Origin: Conexibacter arvalis
GTDB lineage: Bacteria > Actinomycetota > Thermoleophilia > Solirubrobacterales > Solirubrobacteraceae
NCBI RefSeq assembly: GCF_014199525.1
Contig: NZ_JACHNU010000007.1
Coordinates: 124,001 to 188,000, forward strand
DNA length: 64,000 nucleotides
Reading direction: 5' to 3'
This document shows, piece after piece, positions 17,113 to 25,628 of this stretch (positions are counted from its first letter, which is position 1; each line of letters opens with the position of its first letter). The position numbers and the translations under genes were made by a program. Under the pieces are notes generated by a model. The model was not told the DNA's origin, searched no databases, and saw only the letters and a list, made by a program, of their open reading frames with translations.

Positions 17113-18593
17113 CGCCGGACGTGACGGACCTGCTGGCCCCCTGGTTCGGGGCCGACGAGATCGGCAGCTTCGTCGGCGGCGAGCTCGTCGCCGGCAACGG
17201 CGACGAGGTCGCGCTGGTGGCGCCCGCCGAGGAGCGCGTCGTCGCCGGGTATCGCGACGCCGGCGCGGCGGTCGCGGGGCAGGCGGTCGAGGCCGCCGCC
17301 GAGGGCCAGGCCGCCTGGGCGGCGCTGACGGCGAGCGAGCGCGGCCGCGTCCTGACGGCGATCGGCGCGGGCGTGCGCGACCACGCCGAGCCGCTGGCGC
17401 GGCTGGAGTCGCTGACGGTCGGCAAGCCGGTCGCCGGGGCGCGCCTGGAGGTGCTGCGCGTCGCCGAGATGTTCGAGTACTACGCCGGCTGGTGCGACAA
17501 GCACCACGGCGAGGTGATCCCCGTGCCGAGCGGCCACCTCAACTACACGCGTCCGGAGCCCTACGGCGTCGTCGCGCAGATCACGCCCTGGAACGCGCCG
17601 ATCTTCACGGCCGGCTGGCAGGTCGCGCCGGCGCTCTGCACCGGCAACGCCGTCGTGCTGAAGCCGTCGGAGTTCACGCCGCTGACCTCGCTGGCGCTCG
17701 CGCGGATCGCCCTGGAAGCCGGCCTGCCGGCGGGCGCCTTCAACGTCCTCGCCGGCCTCGGCGCGACGACCGGCGCGGCCGTCGTCGCCGACGCGCGCGT
17801 CGGCAAGGTCGTCTTCATCGGCTCGGTCGAGACCGGCCGGCGGATCGCCCGCGGCGCCGCCGACACGCTCGCCTCGTGCCTGCTGGAGCTGGGCGGCAAG
17901 TCGGCCAACATCGTCTTCGCCGACGCCGATCTCGACCGCGCCGCCGACGGCGCGATCGCCGGGATCTTCTCCGGCTCGGGTCAGAGCTGCGTCGCCGGCT
18001 CGCGGATCTTCGCGCAGGCGTCGATCTACGACGACTTCCTCGCGACGCTCAGCGAGCGGGCCGCCGCCCTGCGCGTCGGCGACCCGCTGGAGGAGACGAC
18101 GCAGATCGGGCCGATCGCGAACGCCCCGCAGCATGCGCGCGTGCGCGCGATGCTGGCCGACGCCGTCGCCGCCGGCGCCCGCGTCGCGACCGGCGGCGAC
18201 CGGCCCGACGGGCTCGATCGCGGCTACTACCTCGCCCCGACGCTGCTGACAGGCGTCGACAACCGCGCCGAGATCGCGCAGGAGGAGATCTTCGGCCCGG
18301 TCGGCTGCGTGATCCCGTTCGCCGACGAGGCGGAGGCGATCGCGCTCGCGAACCACAGCCGCTTCGGGCTGGCTGGCGCGGTCTGGACGCGCGACGTCGG
18401 CCGCGCCCATCGCGTCGCCGCGGCGGTCCGCGCCGGCACCTTCTGGATCAACGACTACAAGACGATCAACGTGATGACACCGTTCGGCGGATTCGGTGAG
18501 AGCGGCTACGGCCGCTCCAGCGGGCGCCAGGCGCTCGCCGAGTACACCCAGCCCAAGAGCGTCTGGGTGGAGGTCGGCGCGGCCGCGAGCTAG
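17109..18593 (+). CDS. NAD(P)-dependent aldehyde dehydrogenase
   Basis: 494 residues, ATG overlapping the previous stop. Catalytic Glu lies in LELGGKSANI and catalytic Cys in GSGQSCVAGSR; the NAD site is ITPWNAPIF and VVFIGSVETGRRI, and C-terminal NDYKTINVMTPFGGFGESGYG is present. It belongs to the betaine/lactaldehyde/5-carboxymethyl-semialdehyde type. It probably oxidises the aldehyde formed by the upstream dehydrogenase. A strong hairpin after the stop separates it from the transporter genes. Confidence 0.95.
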   Translation: MTPDVTDLLAPWFGADEIGSFVGGELVAGNGDEVALVAPAEERVVAGYRDAGAAVAGQAVEAAAEGQAAWAALTASERGRVLTAIGAGVRDHAEPLARLESLTVGKPVAGARLEVLRVAEMFEYYAGWCDKHHGEVIPVPSGHLNYTRPEPYGVVAQITPWNAPIFTAGWQVAPALCTGNAVVLKPSEFTPLTSLALARIALEAGLPAGAFNVLAGLGATTGAAVVADARVGKVVFIGSVETGRRIARGAADTLASCLLELGGKSANIVFADADLDRAADGAIAGIFSGSGQSCVAGSRIFAQASIYDDFLATLSERAAALRVGDPLEETTQIGPIANAPQHARVRAMLADAVAAGARVATGGDRPDGLDRGYYLAPTLLTGVDNRAEIAQEEIFGPVGCVIPFADEAEAIALANHSRFGLAGAVWTRDVGRAHRVAAAVRAGTFWINDYKTINVMTPFGGFGESGYGRSSGRQALAEYTQPKSVWVEVGAAAS

Positions 18594-18605
18594 CCGCGCC
18601 GGATC

Positions 18606-18633
18606 GCCGCGGGCGCCGCAGGGCGCCCGCGGC
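18606..18633 (+). terminator. Intra-operon hairpin between ALDH and transporter genes
   Basis: Perfect 12-bp stem GCCGCGGGCGCC / GGCGCCCGCGGC with loop GCAG, 12 nt after the ALDH stop. It may attenuate read-through or protect one half of the message so that binding protein and enzymes are made in different amounts. Confidence 0.65.
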
Positions 18634-18730
18634 AGGCAGTACGCAGCACCGCACAGGAGTCAGGTTCATTCGCGCCGGGACAGCCCCTCGCAGAGGGGAC
18701 GGGTCGCCCGCGCTCGGAGAGAGAGGCAGC

Positions 18731-19807
18731 ATGGGAGCAGGTGAGCAGGATCGGCAGAGCGGGGGCACGACCCGCGAGGCACGGCTGACGCGACGGGGGC
18801 TGATCGCGGTCGGCGGGCGCGGCGCGCTGGGAGCGACCCTGATGGGCGGCGTGCTGCTCGGCGCGACCGGCTGCAGCCGCTCGAGCAGCGCCGGCGGATC
18901 GGGCGGCGGCGCCGACGGGGCGATCTCGTCGATCGGGTTCGACCACCCGAACAACCAGATCCCCCTGTGGGAGGACATCATGCGCTGGTCGCGCGTCGCC
19001 GCCAGAGAGCGCGACGTGAAGCTGCTGACGACCGCCGACGAGGGCAAGCTCGACCGCCAGGTCGCGAACCTCAACACGTGGATCGCCCAGAGAGTCCCGG
19101 CGATCATCTCCTATCCGCTCGAGCCGAGCGCAATCGAGAAGATCGCCGAGCGCGCGCGGGCGAGAGGGATCATCTGGGTCACGTACGCGGCCAACCTGCA
19201 GAACCAGGACGGCGCCGTGCTGCTGAACAACGTCCGCTCCGGCGAGCTGCTCGGCGAGGCGGCGGCGAGATTCGTCAACGAGAGACTCGGCGGGAGAGGC
19301 AAGGTGCTGCACCTGACCTTCCCGGACGGCGGGCAGATCGGCCGCGAGCGCGACAAGGGCGTCGTCGACGCGCTCAAGCGGCACGCGCCGGGCGCCGAGA
19401 TCGTCGCCTCCCAGAAGGCGGTCGACCAGGCGACCGGCCTGTCGGTGACCAGCTCGGTGCTGAGCGCCCACCCCGACCTCAACGTCGTCGTCGGCATGAA
19501 CGACGACGGCGCCATCGGCGCCTACCGCGCCTTCCTCGACCGCGGCCGCAAGCCGAACGACCCGAAGGTCTTCATCGGCGGCCAGGACGGAGCGAAGCCG
19601 GCGCTGGAGCTGATCAAGAGAGGGACGATCTACCGCGCGACCTCGGCGCTCAGCATCAAGGAGCTCGGCGAGGTCTGCATCACCTTCCCGCTCGACATCG
19701 CCTCCGGCAGAGTCAGAAGAGGCGCGACGATCGACGTGCCCGTCCACCTGCTGACGGCCGACGACGGCGCGAAGGTCGACCAGCTCCTGTCCGAGCTCTC
19801 TGCGTAG
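18731..19807 (+). CDS. Sugar-type ABC transporter substrate-binding lipoprotein
   Basis: 358 residues. A twin-arginine-like TRRGLIAVGG and a lipobox LLGATGC with the lipidated Cys at 48 show export and membrane anchoring. The mature protein is a periplasmic-binding-protein-like domain (PBP type 1, RbsB/XylF class) with the NDDGAIGAYRAF and PVHLLTAD segments. Strong RBS (GGAGAGAGAGG). Many Arg codons are AGA. Followed 12 bp later by the ATPase gene. Ligand unknown; the neighbouring enzymes suggest a hydroxylated acid or sugar derivative. Confidence 0.93.
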   Translation: MGAGEQDRQSGGTTREARLTRRGLIAVGGRGALGATLMGGVLLGATGCSRSSSAGGSGGGADGAISSIGFDHPNNQIPLWEDIMRWSRVAARERDVKLLTTADEGKLDRQVANLNTWIAQRVPAIISYPLEPSAIEKIAERARARGIIWVTYAANLQNQDGAVLLNNVRSGELLGEAAARFVNERLGGRGKVLHLTFPDGGQIGRERDKGVVDALKRHAPGAEIVASQKAVDQATGLSVTSSVLSAHPDLNVVVGMNDDGAIGAYRAFLDRGRKPNDPKVFIGGQDGAKPALELIKRGTIYRATSALSIKELGEVCITFPLDIASGRVRRGATIDVPVHLLTADDGAKVDQLLSELSA

Positions 19808-19819
19808 GAGGCGGACGGC

Positions 19820-21328
19820 GTGTTCCAAGTCCGCGGACTGAGCAAGCGATACGGCGGTGCCGTCGCGCTCGACGACGTCGACCTGACGGTCGAGGCGGGG
19901 GAGATCCATGCCCTGCTCGGGCCCAACGGCGCGGGCAAGAGCACGTTGATCCGTTGCATCACCGGCGGCGTGGCGCCGGACGAGGGCGAGATCGTCATCG
20001 ACGATCTGCGCTTCTCGGCGCTCACGCCGCGGGAGGCTCGCAGAGCCGGCGTCGGGACGGTCCACCAGCACCTGAGCCTGATCGACACGCTCGACGTGAC
20101 CGACAACATCTTCCTCGGCTGCGAGCTGCGGCGCGGCCCACTGCGGCGTCGCGCCGCGCAGCGCCGCGCGGCCGGGGAGGCGCTCGAGCTGGTCGGCGCG
20201 CGCGAGGAGATCGCCGTCGATGCGCAGATCGGCGACCTGTCGGTGCCGCAGCGCCAGCTGGTCGAGATCGCGAAGGTGCTGCGGCGCGGCGGCATCCGCG
20301 TGCTGATCCTCGACGAGCCGACGGCGGCGTTGACCGACGTCGAGGCGCAGGGGCTCGCCGAGCGGTTGCGCGCGCTGCGCGCCCAGGGGCTCCACATCAT
20401 CTACACGACCCACTTCATCGACGAGGTGTTCGCGTTGGCCGACCGGCTGACGGTGCTGCGCGACGGCCGCGCGATCGTGCGCGACACCGCCGTCGCCGAC
20501 ACGACGCCGTCGGCCGTGATCGATGCGATCGCCGGCGAGCGGGGGCAGAGCGCGGTCGCGCGCCCCCGCATGCGCGCGCGCATGAGCGAAGCGCCGATGC
20601 TGGAGCTGGAGGAGCTGAGCGGGCCGCGCTTCGGGCCGATCTCGCTCGAGGTCCGGCCGGGCGAGATCGTCGGCCTCTTCGGTCTGCTCGGCTCGGGCCG
20701 CACCGAGCTGCTCGAGACGATCTTCGGCGCGCGCAGACCGACCGCCGGCGCGATGCGGTTCGACGGCAGAGCGCTGCCGGCCGCCGGCCCGGCGCGCGCG
20801 ATCGAACGAGGGCTGGCGCTCGTGCCGGGCGACCGCCTCCGCCAGGGCATCTTCGCGTCGCTGTCGGCGCGCGACAACGTCGTGCTGCCGAGCGTCGGCG
20901 GCTTCGCGCGCGGCGGGCTGCGCGACGTCGCGCGCGAGCGGAGCGTCTTCGACGCGATGGCGCGGGGCTACCGGCTGCGGCCGCCGCGTGGCGATGCGCT
21001 CGCGCGCGAGCTCTCCGGCGGCAACGCCCAGAAGCTGGTCGTCGGCCGCTGGCTGGCGGCGCTCGACCGCACGCGGCTCGTCCTGCTCGACGAGCCGACC
21101 CAGGGCATCGACATCGGTGCCCGTCACGACATCTACGAGATCCTGCGCGCGACCGCGGCCGAGGGGAAGGGCGTGATCTTCACCTCCTCGGACCCCGACG
21201 AGGTCGTCGCCGCCGCCGACCGTGCGCTCGTGCTGCGGCGCGGGCGCGTCGTCGCCGAGCTGAGCGGCCGCGACCTCAGCGAGAGCGCGCTGCTGGACAT
21301 CTCCCAGACCGCGGAGGTCGCTGCATGA
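19820..21328 (+). CDS. Sugar ABC transporter double ATPase (RbsA/MglA class)
   Basis: 502 residues from GTG 19820, preceded by TAGGAGGCGG. Two ABC modules are present. Domain 1 has Walker A GPNGAGKST and Walker B LILDEPTAALTD. Domain 2 has a degenerate Walker A GLLGSGRTE, signature LSGGNAQK and Walker B LLDEPTQGIDIGA. This layout is specific to the RbsA/XylG/MglA group that energises RbsC-type permeases. The stop overlaps the permease ATG. Confidence 0.95.
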   Translation: MFQVRGLSKRYGGAVALDDVDLTVEAGEIHALLGPNGAGKSTLIRCITGGVAPDEGEIVIDDLRFSALTPREARRAGVGTVHQHLSLIDTLDVTDNIFLGCELRRGPLRRRAAQRRAAGEALELVGAREEIAVDAQIGDLSVPQRQLVEIAKVLRRGGIRVLILDEPTAALTDVEAQGLAERLRALRAQGLHIIYTTHFIDEVFALADRLTVLRDGRAIVRDTAVADTTPSAVIDAIAGERGQSAVARPRMRARMSEAPMLELEELSGPRFGPISLEVRPGEIVGLFGLLGSGRTELLETIFGARRPTAGAMRFDGRALPAAGPARAIERGLALVPGDRLRQGIFASLSARDNVVLPSVGGFARGGLRDVARERSVFDAMARGYRLRPPRGDALARELSGGNAQKLVVGRWLAALDRTRLVLLDEPTQGIDIGARHDIYEILRATAAEGKGVIFTSSDPDEVVAAADRALVLRRGRVVAELSGRDLSESALLDISQTAEVAA

Positions 21329-22380
21329 CGACGATCGAGAAGGCCGGGGAGGCACGCGGCACGGCCGCGGCTCCCGGCCGCTTCCGAGCCGGATTCGGCC
21401 GGCTGCTGACCGAGAGCCCGCTGCTGGTCGGGCTGCTGCTGCTCGTGGCGCTCTTCACCGCGCTCTCGGCCGACTTCCTGACGCTCGACAACATGCGCGT
21501 GGTCGGGCTGCAGAGCGCCCAGCTGGGCATCGTCGCCGTCGGCGTCGCGCTGCTCGTGCTGTGCGGCCACGTCGACCTGTCGGTCGGCTCGACGATGGGG
21601 CTCTGCGGCGTGCTCGCCGGCTACCTGATGAGCAACGCCGACGTCAGCCCGCTGCTGGCGGCGCTGGTCGCACTCGGCGCCGGCGCGACCGTCGGGGCGC
21701 TCAACGGCTTCATGTGCGCCTACCTCGGCTTCTCGCCGATCGTCGTGACGCTCGGCATGCTGACCGCCGTCCACGGCGTCACCTTCCTGATCACGTCGGG
21801 CACCGTCTTCGGCTTCGGCGACGGCTTCGGCACGCTCGGCAACGGGTCGGTAGCGGGGATCCCCGTGCCGGTCCTGATCGCGGCGGCGGTGTTCGCGCTC
21901 GGGGCGATCTTCCTCACGCTCGCCCCGGGCGGGCGCCACGTCTACGCGATCGGCGTCAACAGAGAGGCGGCCTATCTGGCCGGGATCCCGGTCCGGCGGC
22001 TGCCGTTCGTGCTGTTCGTGCTGACCGGTCTGCTGGCCGCGCTCGCCGGCCTGATCGAGACGGCGCGGCTCGACAGCGCTCCGGCCAGCTCGCTCGGCGT
22101 CGGCTTCGAGCTGAACGTGCTGACCGCCGTGCTGCTCGGCGGCATCGCCTTCAACGGCGGTCGCGGCAACCTGCTCGGCGTGCTCGCGGGCGTGCTCTTC
22201 CTCGGCGTGCTGCAGAACGGCCTGGCGATCATGAACGTTCCGTTCGCCTGGCAGGCGATCGCCAGCGGCCTGGCGCTCGTGCTCTCGATCGGCCTCGACA
22301 GCATCACGACGAAGCTGTCCGATCGCTGGCGGGCGAAGCGCCGGCGGGCCGCCGAGGCGATCGAGGCGGCGGGGGCATGA
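21325..22380 (+). CDS. Sugar ABC transporter permease (RbsC/XylH class)
   Basis: 351 residues, translationally coupled (ATGA). About ten hydrophobic segments; the BPD_transp_2 signature is visible as GHVDLSVGSTMGL and GVNREAAYLAGIPVRR. The basic C-terminus (RWRAKRRRAAEA) is cytoplasmic. It is the last gene of the RpiR operon and converges on the kinase gene with only 9 bp between stops. Confidence 0.95.
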   Translation: MTTIEKAGEARGTAAAPGRFRAGFGRLLTESPLLVGLLLLVALFTALSADFLTLDNMRVVGLQSAQLGIVAVGVALLVLCGHVDLSVGSTMGLCGVLAGYLMSNADVSPLLAALVALGAGATVGALNGFMCAYLGFSPIVVTLGMLTAVHGVTFLITSGTVFGFGDGFGTLGNGSVAGIPVPVLIAAAVFALGAIFLTLAPGGRHVYAIGVNREAAYLAGIPVRRLPFVLFVLTGLLAALAGLIETARLDSAPASSLGVGFELNVLTAVLLGGIAFNGGRGNLLGVLAGVLFLGVLQNGLAIMNVPFAWQAIASGLALVLSIGLDSITTKLSDRWRAKRRRAAEAIEAAGA

Positions 22381-22389
22381 GCCCCCGCC

Positions 22390-23451
22390 TCAGCCGGCCG
22401 CGCGCATCGCCCGCCGGCAGCCCCGCTCGAGCACGTGGGCGGCGAGCCAGAAGCGCTTGAAGGCCGGGTTCGTCGTCTGGCCTCTCGCGTAGCGGTAGTA
22501 GATCTGCTGCGCGATCCCCGCGAGGCGGAACATCCCGTAGACCTCGTAGAACGGCCAGTCGCCGGGGTCGAGTCCGGTCGCGGCGCAGTAGCGCTCGACG
22601 ATCTGCCGCCGCGTCGGCATCCCCGGCAGGTGCGACGGCTGGCGGCGGAACCACTGCGCGCCGCGGCCGTCGCCCGGCTCGATCCAGTACGAGAGCGAGG
22701 CGCCGAGATCCATCAGCGGATCGCCGAGCGTCGCCAGCTCCCAGTCGAGCACGGCCCGCACGCGGGTCGGCTCGGCGGCGTCGAGCACGAGGTTGTCGAG
22801 GCGGAAGTCGTTGTGGATCACGCAGGTGCGCACGTCGGCCGGCTGGCGCTCGTCGAGCCACCGCATCACGGCTCTGAACGACGGCACGTTCCACGTCTTC
22901 GCGCGGGTGTAGCGCTCCGACCAGCCGGCGATCTGCCGCGCGACGTAGCCGCTGCCGCGCCCGAGGTCGCCGAGGCCGGCGGCGGCCGGGTCGATTCCGT
23001 GCAGCTCGACGAGCAGGTCGACGAACCGCTCGCCGATCGCCGCCATCCGCGCCGGGTCGGTGCCGACCTCGGGCGGCATCGAGCGGCGCGGGATCACGCC
23101 CGGCACCCGCTCCATCAGGTAGAAGTCGCTGCCGAGCACCGCGTGGTCGGTGCAGAGCGCGACCATCTCCGGGACGTAGGGGAAGACCGGCTTCAACGCC
23201 AGCTGGATGCGGTGCTCGCGCGCCATGTCGTGGGCCGAGGAGGCCTTCGTGCCGGCCGGCGGGCGGCGCAGGATCAGGTCGCGGTCGTCGTAGCGCAGCA
23301 GGTAGGTGAGGTTCGACGCGCCGCCGGCGAACTGCCGCACGTGCGGCGGCCCGTCGGGCAGCGACGCGCCGCCGGGCGTCCCGCGCAGCCAGGCGTCGAC
23401 CGCCGCGACGTCGAAGGCGTCCTCCTCGCGGACGGCGCGATCGTCGCTCAC
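22390..23451 (-). CDS. APH-fold phosphotransferase of the ACAD10/11-associated type
   Basis: 353 residues. GTG 23451 is chosen because GGGGAGG sits 6 nt upstream; an earlier GTG at 23466 has no such site. Kinase-like motifs: VIHNDFRLDNLVLD (catalytic D and metal-binding N) and VLDWELATLGDPLMDLG (DFG equivalent). Substrate-side residues FAGGASNLTYLL and LILRRPP match the APH domain of human ACAD10/11 and bacterial LvaA rather than antibiotic kinases. The adjacent acyl-CoA dehydrogenase supports phosphorylation of 4-hydroxyacyl-CoA (family knowledge plus inference). Confidence 0.85.
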   Translation of the reverse strand: MSDDRAVREEDAFDVAAVDAWLRGTPGGASLPDGPPHVRQFAGGASNLTYLLRYDDRDLILRRPPAGTKASSAHDMAREHRIQLALKPVFPYVPEMVALCTDHAVLGSDFYLMERVPGVIPRRSMPPEVGTDPARMAAIGERFVDLLVELHGIDPAAAGLGDLGRGSGYVARQIAGWSERYTRAKTWNVPSFRAVMRWLDERQPADVRTCVIHNDFRLDNLVLDAAEPTRVRAVLDWELATLGDPLMDLGASLSYWIEPGDGRGAQWFRRQPSHLPGMPTRRQIVERYCAATGLDPGDWPFYEVYGMFRLAGIAQQIYYRYARGQTTNPAFKRFWLAAHVLERGCRRAMRAAG

Positions 23452-23500
23452 GATCGTCCTCCCCACGCCGCGCGAAGGAGGCCCTGCCGAGTTCGCGCGA

Positions 23501-23530
23501 CCGAACGCGAGCCCTCGGGCGAGCGTTCGG
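23501..23530 (-). terminator. Hairpin between acyl-CoA dehydrogenase and kinase genes
   Basis: Outer arms CCGAACGC / GCGTTCGG and inner arms GCCC / GGGC form a stem just 3 nt after the acyl-CoA dehydrogenase stop. It may partly terminate or stabilise the upstream message. Confidence 0.5.
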
Positions 23531-23533
23531 CGC

Positions 23534-24757
23534 TCACAGGAGCGGCTCCTCGTCGCCGCGCTGCCGGCGCAGCTCGCGCCGCGCGATCGACAGCTTGTGG
23601 ACCTCGTCGGGGCCGTCGGCCAGCCGCAGCGTCCGCATGTGCGCGTACATCCAGGCCAGCGGCGTGTCGTCGGAGACGCCTGCGCCGCCGTGGACCTGGA
23701 TCGCGCGGTCGATGATCTTCAGCGCGACGTTCGGCGCCGCGACCTTGATCGCCGCGACCTCGATCCGCGCGTTCTTGCCGCCGACGCGGTCGACCAGCCA
23801 CGCCGTCTTCAGCACGAGCAGCCGCAGCATCTCCAGCTCGATGCGCGCCTCGGCGATCCAGTCGCGGATGTTGGAGCGGGTCGAGACCGGCTTGCCGAAG
23901 GTCTCGCGCGCGTCGGCGCGGGCGCACATCAGCTCCAGCGCCCGCTCGGCGGCGCCGATCGCGCGCATGCAGTGGTGGATCCGACCCGGGCCGAGGCGCG
24001 CCTGCGCGATCAGGAAGCCGGCGCCCGGCTGGGCGATCACGTTCTCGGCCGGGACGCGCACGTCGGTGAACTGCAGCTCGGCGTGGCCCTCGGGGTCGTG
24101 GTAGCCGAAGACCGGCAGCGAGCGGACGACCTCCAGCCCCGGCGTGTCGAGCGGCACCAGCACCATCGACTGCTGCGCGTAGACGTGGGCGTCGGGATCG
24201 GTCTTGCCCATCACGATGAGGACTCTGCATCTGGGGTGCAGGACCCCGGTCGTCCACCACTTGCGGCCGTTGAGGACGAGCTCGTCGCCGTCGCGGACCA
24301 TGCTCATCTGCACGTTGGTCGCGTCGGAGGAGGCGACGTCGGGCTCGGTCATCGCGAAGCCCGAGCGGATCTCGCCGTCGAGCAGCGGCTGCAGCCAGCG
24401 GGCCTTCTGCTCGTCGGTGCCGAACTGGTGCAGCACCTCCATGTTGCCGGTGTCGGGCGCGGCGCAGTTGGTCGCCTCGGCGGCGATCATCGTGCGGCCC
24501 ATCAGCTCGGCGAGCGGCGCGTACTCGAGGTAGGTCAGGCCCGGCCCGTGCGCCGGATCCGGAAGGAACAGGTTCCACAGGCCGCGGCGGCGCGCCTCCT
24601 CCTTCAGCTCCTCCATGATCGGCGGGTGGACGTGCGGCGTGTCGCCGCCGCGCACCTGCTCGACGTAGAGCTGCTCCGCCGGGTAGACGCGTTCGTCCAT
24701 GAATGCCTGGAGCCGCTGCTGGAAGTCCTTGGCGCGCTCGCTCAGCTCGAAGTCCAT
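23534..24757 (-). CDS. Acyl-CoA dehydrogenase, ACAD10/11-like
   Basis: 407 residues from ATG 24757 ([12 protein letters not shown]). Three ACAD domains are in order: the N-terminal helical domain, a middle beta domain with [16 protein letters not shown] and GRKWWTTG, and a C-terminal domain with [12 protein letters not shown] and [15 protein letters not shown]. It uses FAD. The set of motifs resembles the ACAD half of ACAD10/11 and LvaC, where a phosphorylated 4-hydroxyacyl-CoA loses phosphate. The kinase half is encoded by the next gene on the same strand. Confidence 0.92.
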   Translation of the reverse strand: MDFELSERAKDFQQRLQAFMDERVYPAEQLYVEQVRGGDTPHVHPPIMEELKEEARRRGLWNLFLPDPAHGPGLTYLEYAPLAELMGRTMIAAEATNCAAPDTGNMEVLHQFGTDEQKARWLQPLLDGEIRSGFAMTEPDVASSDATNVQMSMVRDGDELVLNGRKWWTTGVLHPRCRVLIVMGKTDPDAHVYAQQSMVLVPLDTPGLEVVRSLPVFGYHDPEGHAELQFTDVRVPAENVIAQPGAGFLIAQARLGPGRIHHCMRAIGAAERALELMCARADARETFGKPVSTRSNIRDWIAEARIELEMLRLLVLKTAWLVDRVGGKNARIEVAAIKVAAPNVALKIIDRAIQVHGGAGVSDDTPLAWMYAHMRTLRLADGPDEVHKLSIARRELRRQRGDEEPLL

Positions 24758-24787
24758 GCGTTCCTCTCTCGCTCCGTCTCCGCTTCA

Positions 24788-24816
24788 GGCAGGTCGCGCG
24801 TCCGGCGCGACCTGCC
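24788..24816 (-). terminator. Terminator of the TetR-SDR operon
   Basis: Perfect 12-bp stem GGCAGGTCGCGC / GCGCGACCTGCC with a 5-nt loop, 12 nt downstream of the SDR stop on the minus strand and 31 nt upstream of the acyl-CoA dehydrogenase start. Confidence 0.75.
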
Positions 24817-24827
24817 GCTCTCGATCG

Positions 24828-25628
24828 TCATCGGGCCTGCCGCTCCTCGTCCGGCGCCGGCCGCGGGCCGGGCAGGTTGCGGAACTGGAACGGCGCCGGC
24901 GAACGCCCGATCTGGCAGAACCAGCACTCGCCGGTCATCTCGCCGGCGAAGAGCCGCAGCGCGGTGTCGGCGACGATCTGCGGGTCGAGCAGCTCGAAGC
25001 CCGCGGCGCGCAGGCCGTCTCTGACGTGGGCGATCAGCGGCGTCTCGGCGAAGGTCGGGCAGACCGCGTTGAAGCGGATCCCGTCGCCGGCCAGGAGCGG
25101 GCCGAGGGAGCGCGTCAGCCCGACGACCGCGTGCTTGTTGGCGGCGTAGATCGGGTCGGCCGGGACGGCGGTCAGGCCGGCGAGCGAGGCGGTCACGACG
25201 ATCGACCCGCCGCCGCGCGCCTTCAGCGCCGGCAGCGCCGCCTGGGTCCCGAAGACGACGCCGCCGAGGTTGGCGCCCATCGCGCGCCGGTAGCGCGCGA
25301 GGTCGAACTGGTCGCCGACGATCGTGTCGCTCGTGACGCCGGCGTTGAGCAGCACGAGGTCGAGCCCGCCGGCGTGCTCCTGCGCGTAGGCGACGGCGGC
25401 GTGGTTGGCGTCGAGGTCGCTGACGTCGAGCGCGACCGCGTGACCGCCGACCTGCGCGGCGACCTCGCGCGCGCCGGCCTCGTCGATGTCGGCGACGACG
25501 ACCTCGGCGCCGGCGTCCGCGAGCGACAGCGCGGCCAGACGGCCGATGCCGCTGGCGCCGCCGGTGACGAGCGCGACCTTGTCGCGCAGCGCCTCCCGCT
25601 CGGCCGTGGTGGGGGAGGTGTCGGTCAC
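24828..25628 (-). CDS. Short-chain dehydrogenase/reductase
   Basis: 266 residues from GTG 25628 with RBS GGAGGAG. Classical SDR: cofactor site VTGGASGIGRLAA, acidic VVADID (favours NAD), structural NAG in LLNAGV, and the catalytic Ser/Tyr/Lys in VTASLAGL and YAANK. The C-terminal tail includes GECWFCQIGRSPAPF, which is unusual in having two cysteines three residues apart. It overlaps the tetR stop (GTGA), so regulator and enzyme are cotranscribed. Confidence 0.92.
   Translation of the reverse strand: MTDTSPTTAEREALRDKVALVTGGASGIGRLAALSLADAGAEVVVADIDEAGAREVAAQVGGHAVALDVSDLDANHAAVAYAQEHAGGLDLVLLNAGVTSDTIVGDQFDLARYRRAMGANLGGVVFGTQAALPALKARGGGSIVVTASLAGLTAVPADPIYAANKHAVVGLTRSLGPLLAGDGIRFNAVCPTFAETPLIAHVRDGLRAAGFELLDPQIVADTALRLFAGEMTGECWFCQIGRSPAPFQFRNLPGPRPAPDEERQAR

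Noticed and set aside
18590-21355. Long minus-strand open frame opposite the ABC transporter genes
   Set aside because: Shadow of the binding-protein and ATPase genes, whose motifs and overlaps are clear.
22390-23451. Aminoglycoside phosphotransferase resistance gene
   Set aside because: The motif set and the adjacent acyl-CoA dehydrogenase match the ACAD10/11-associated kinases, not antibiotic kinases.
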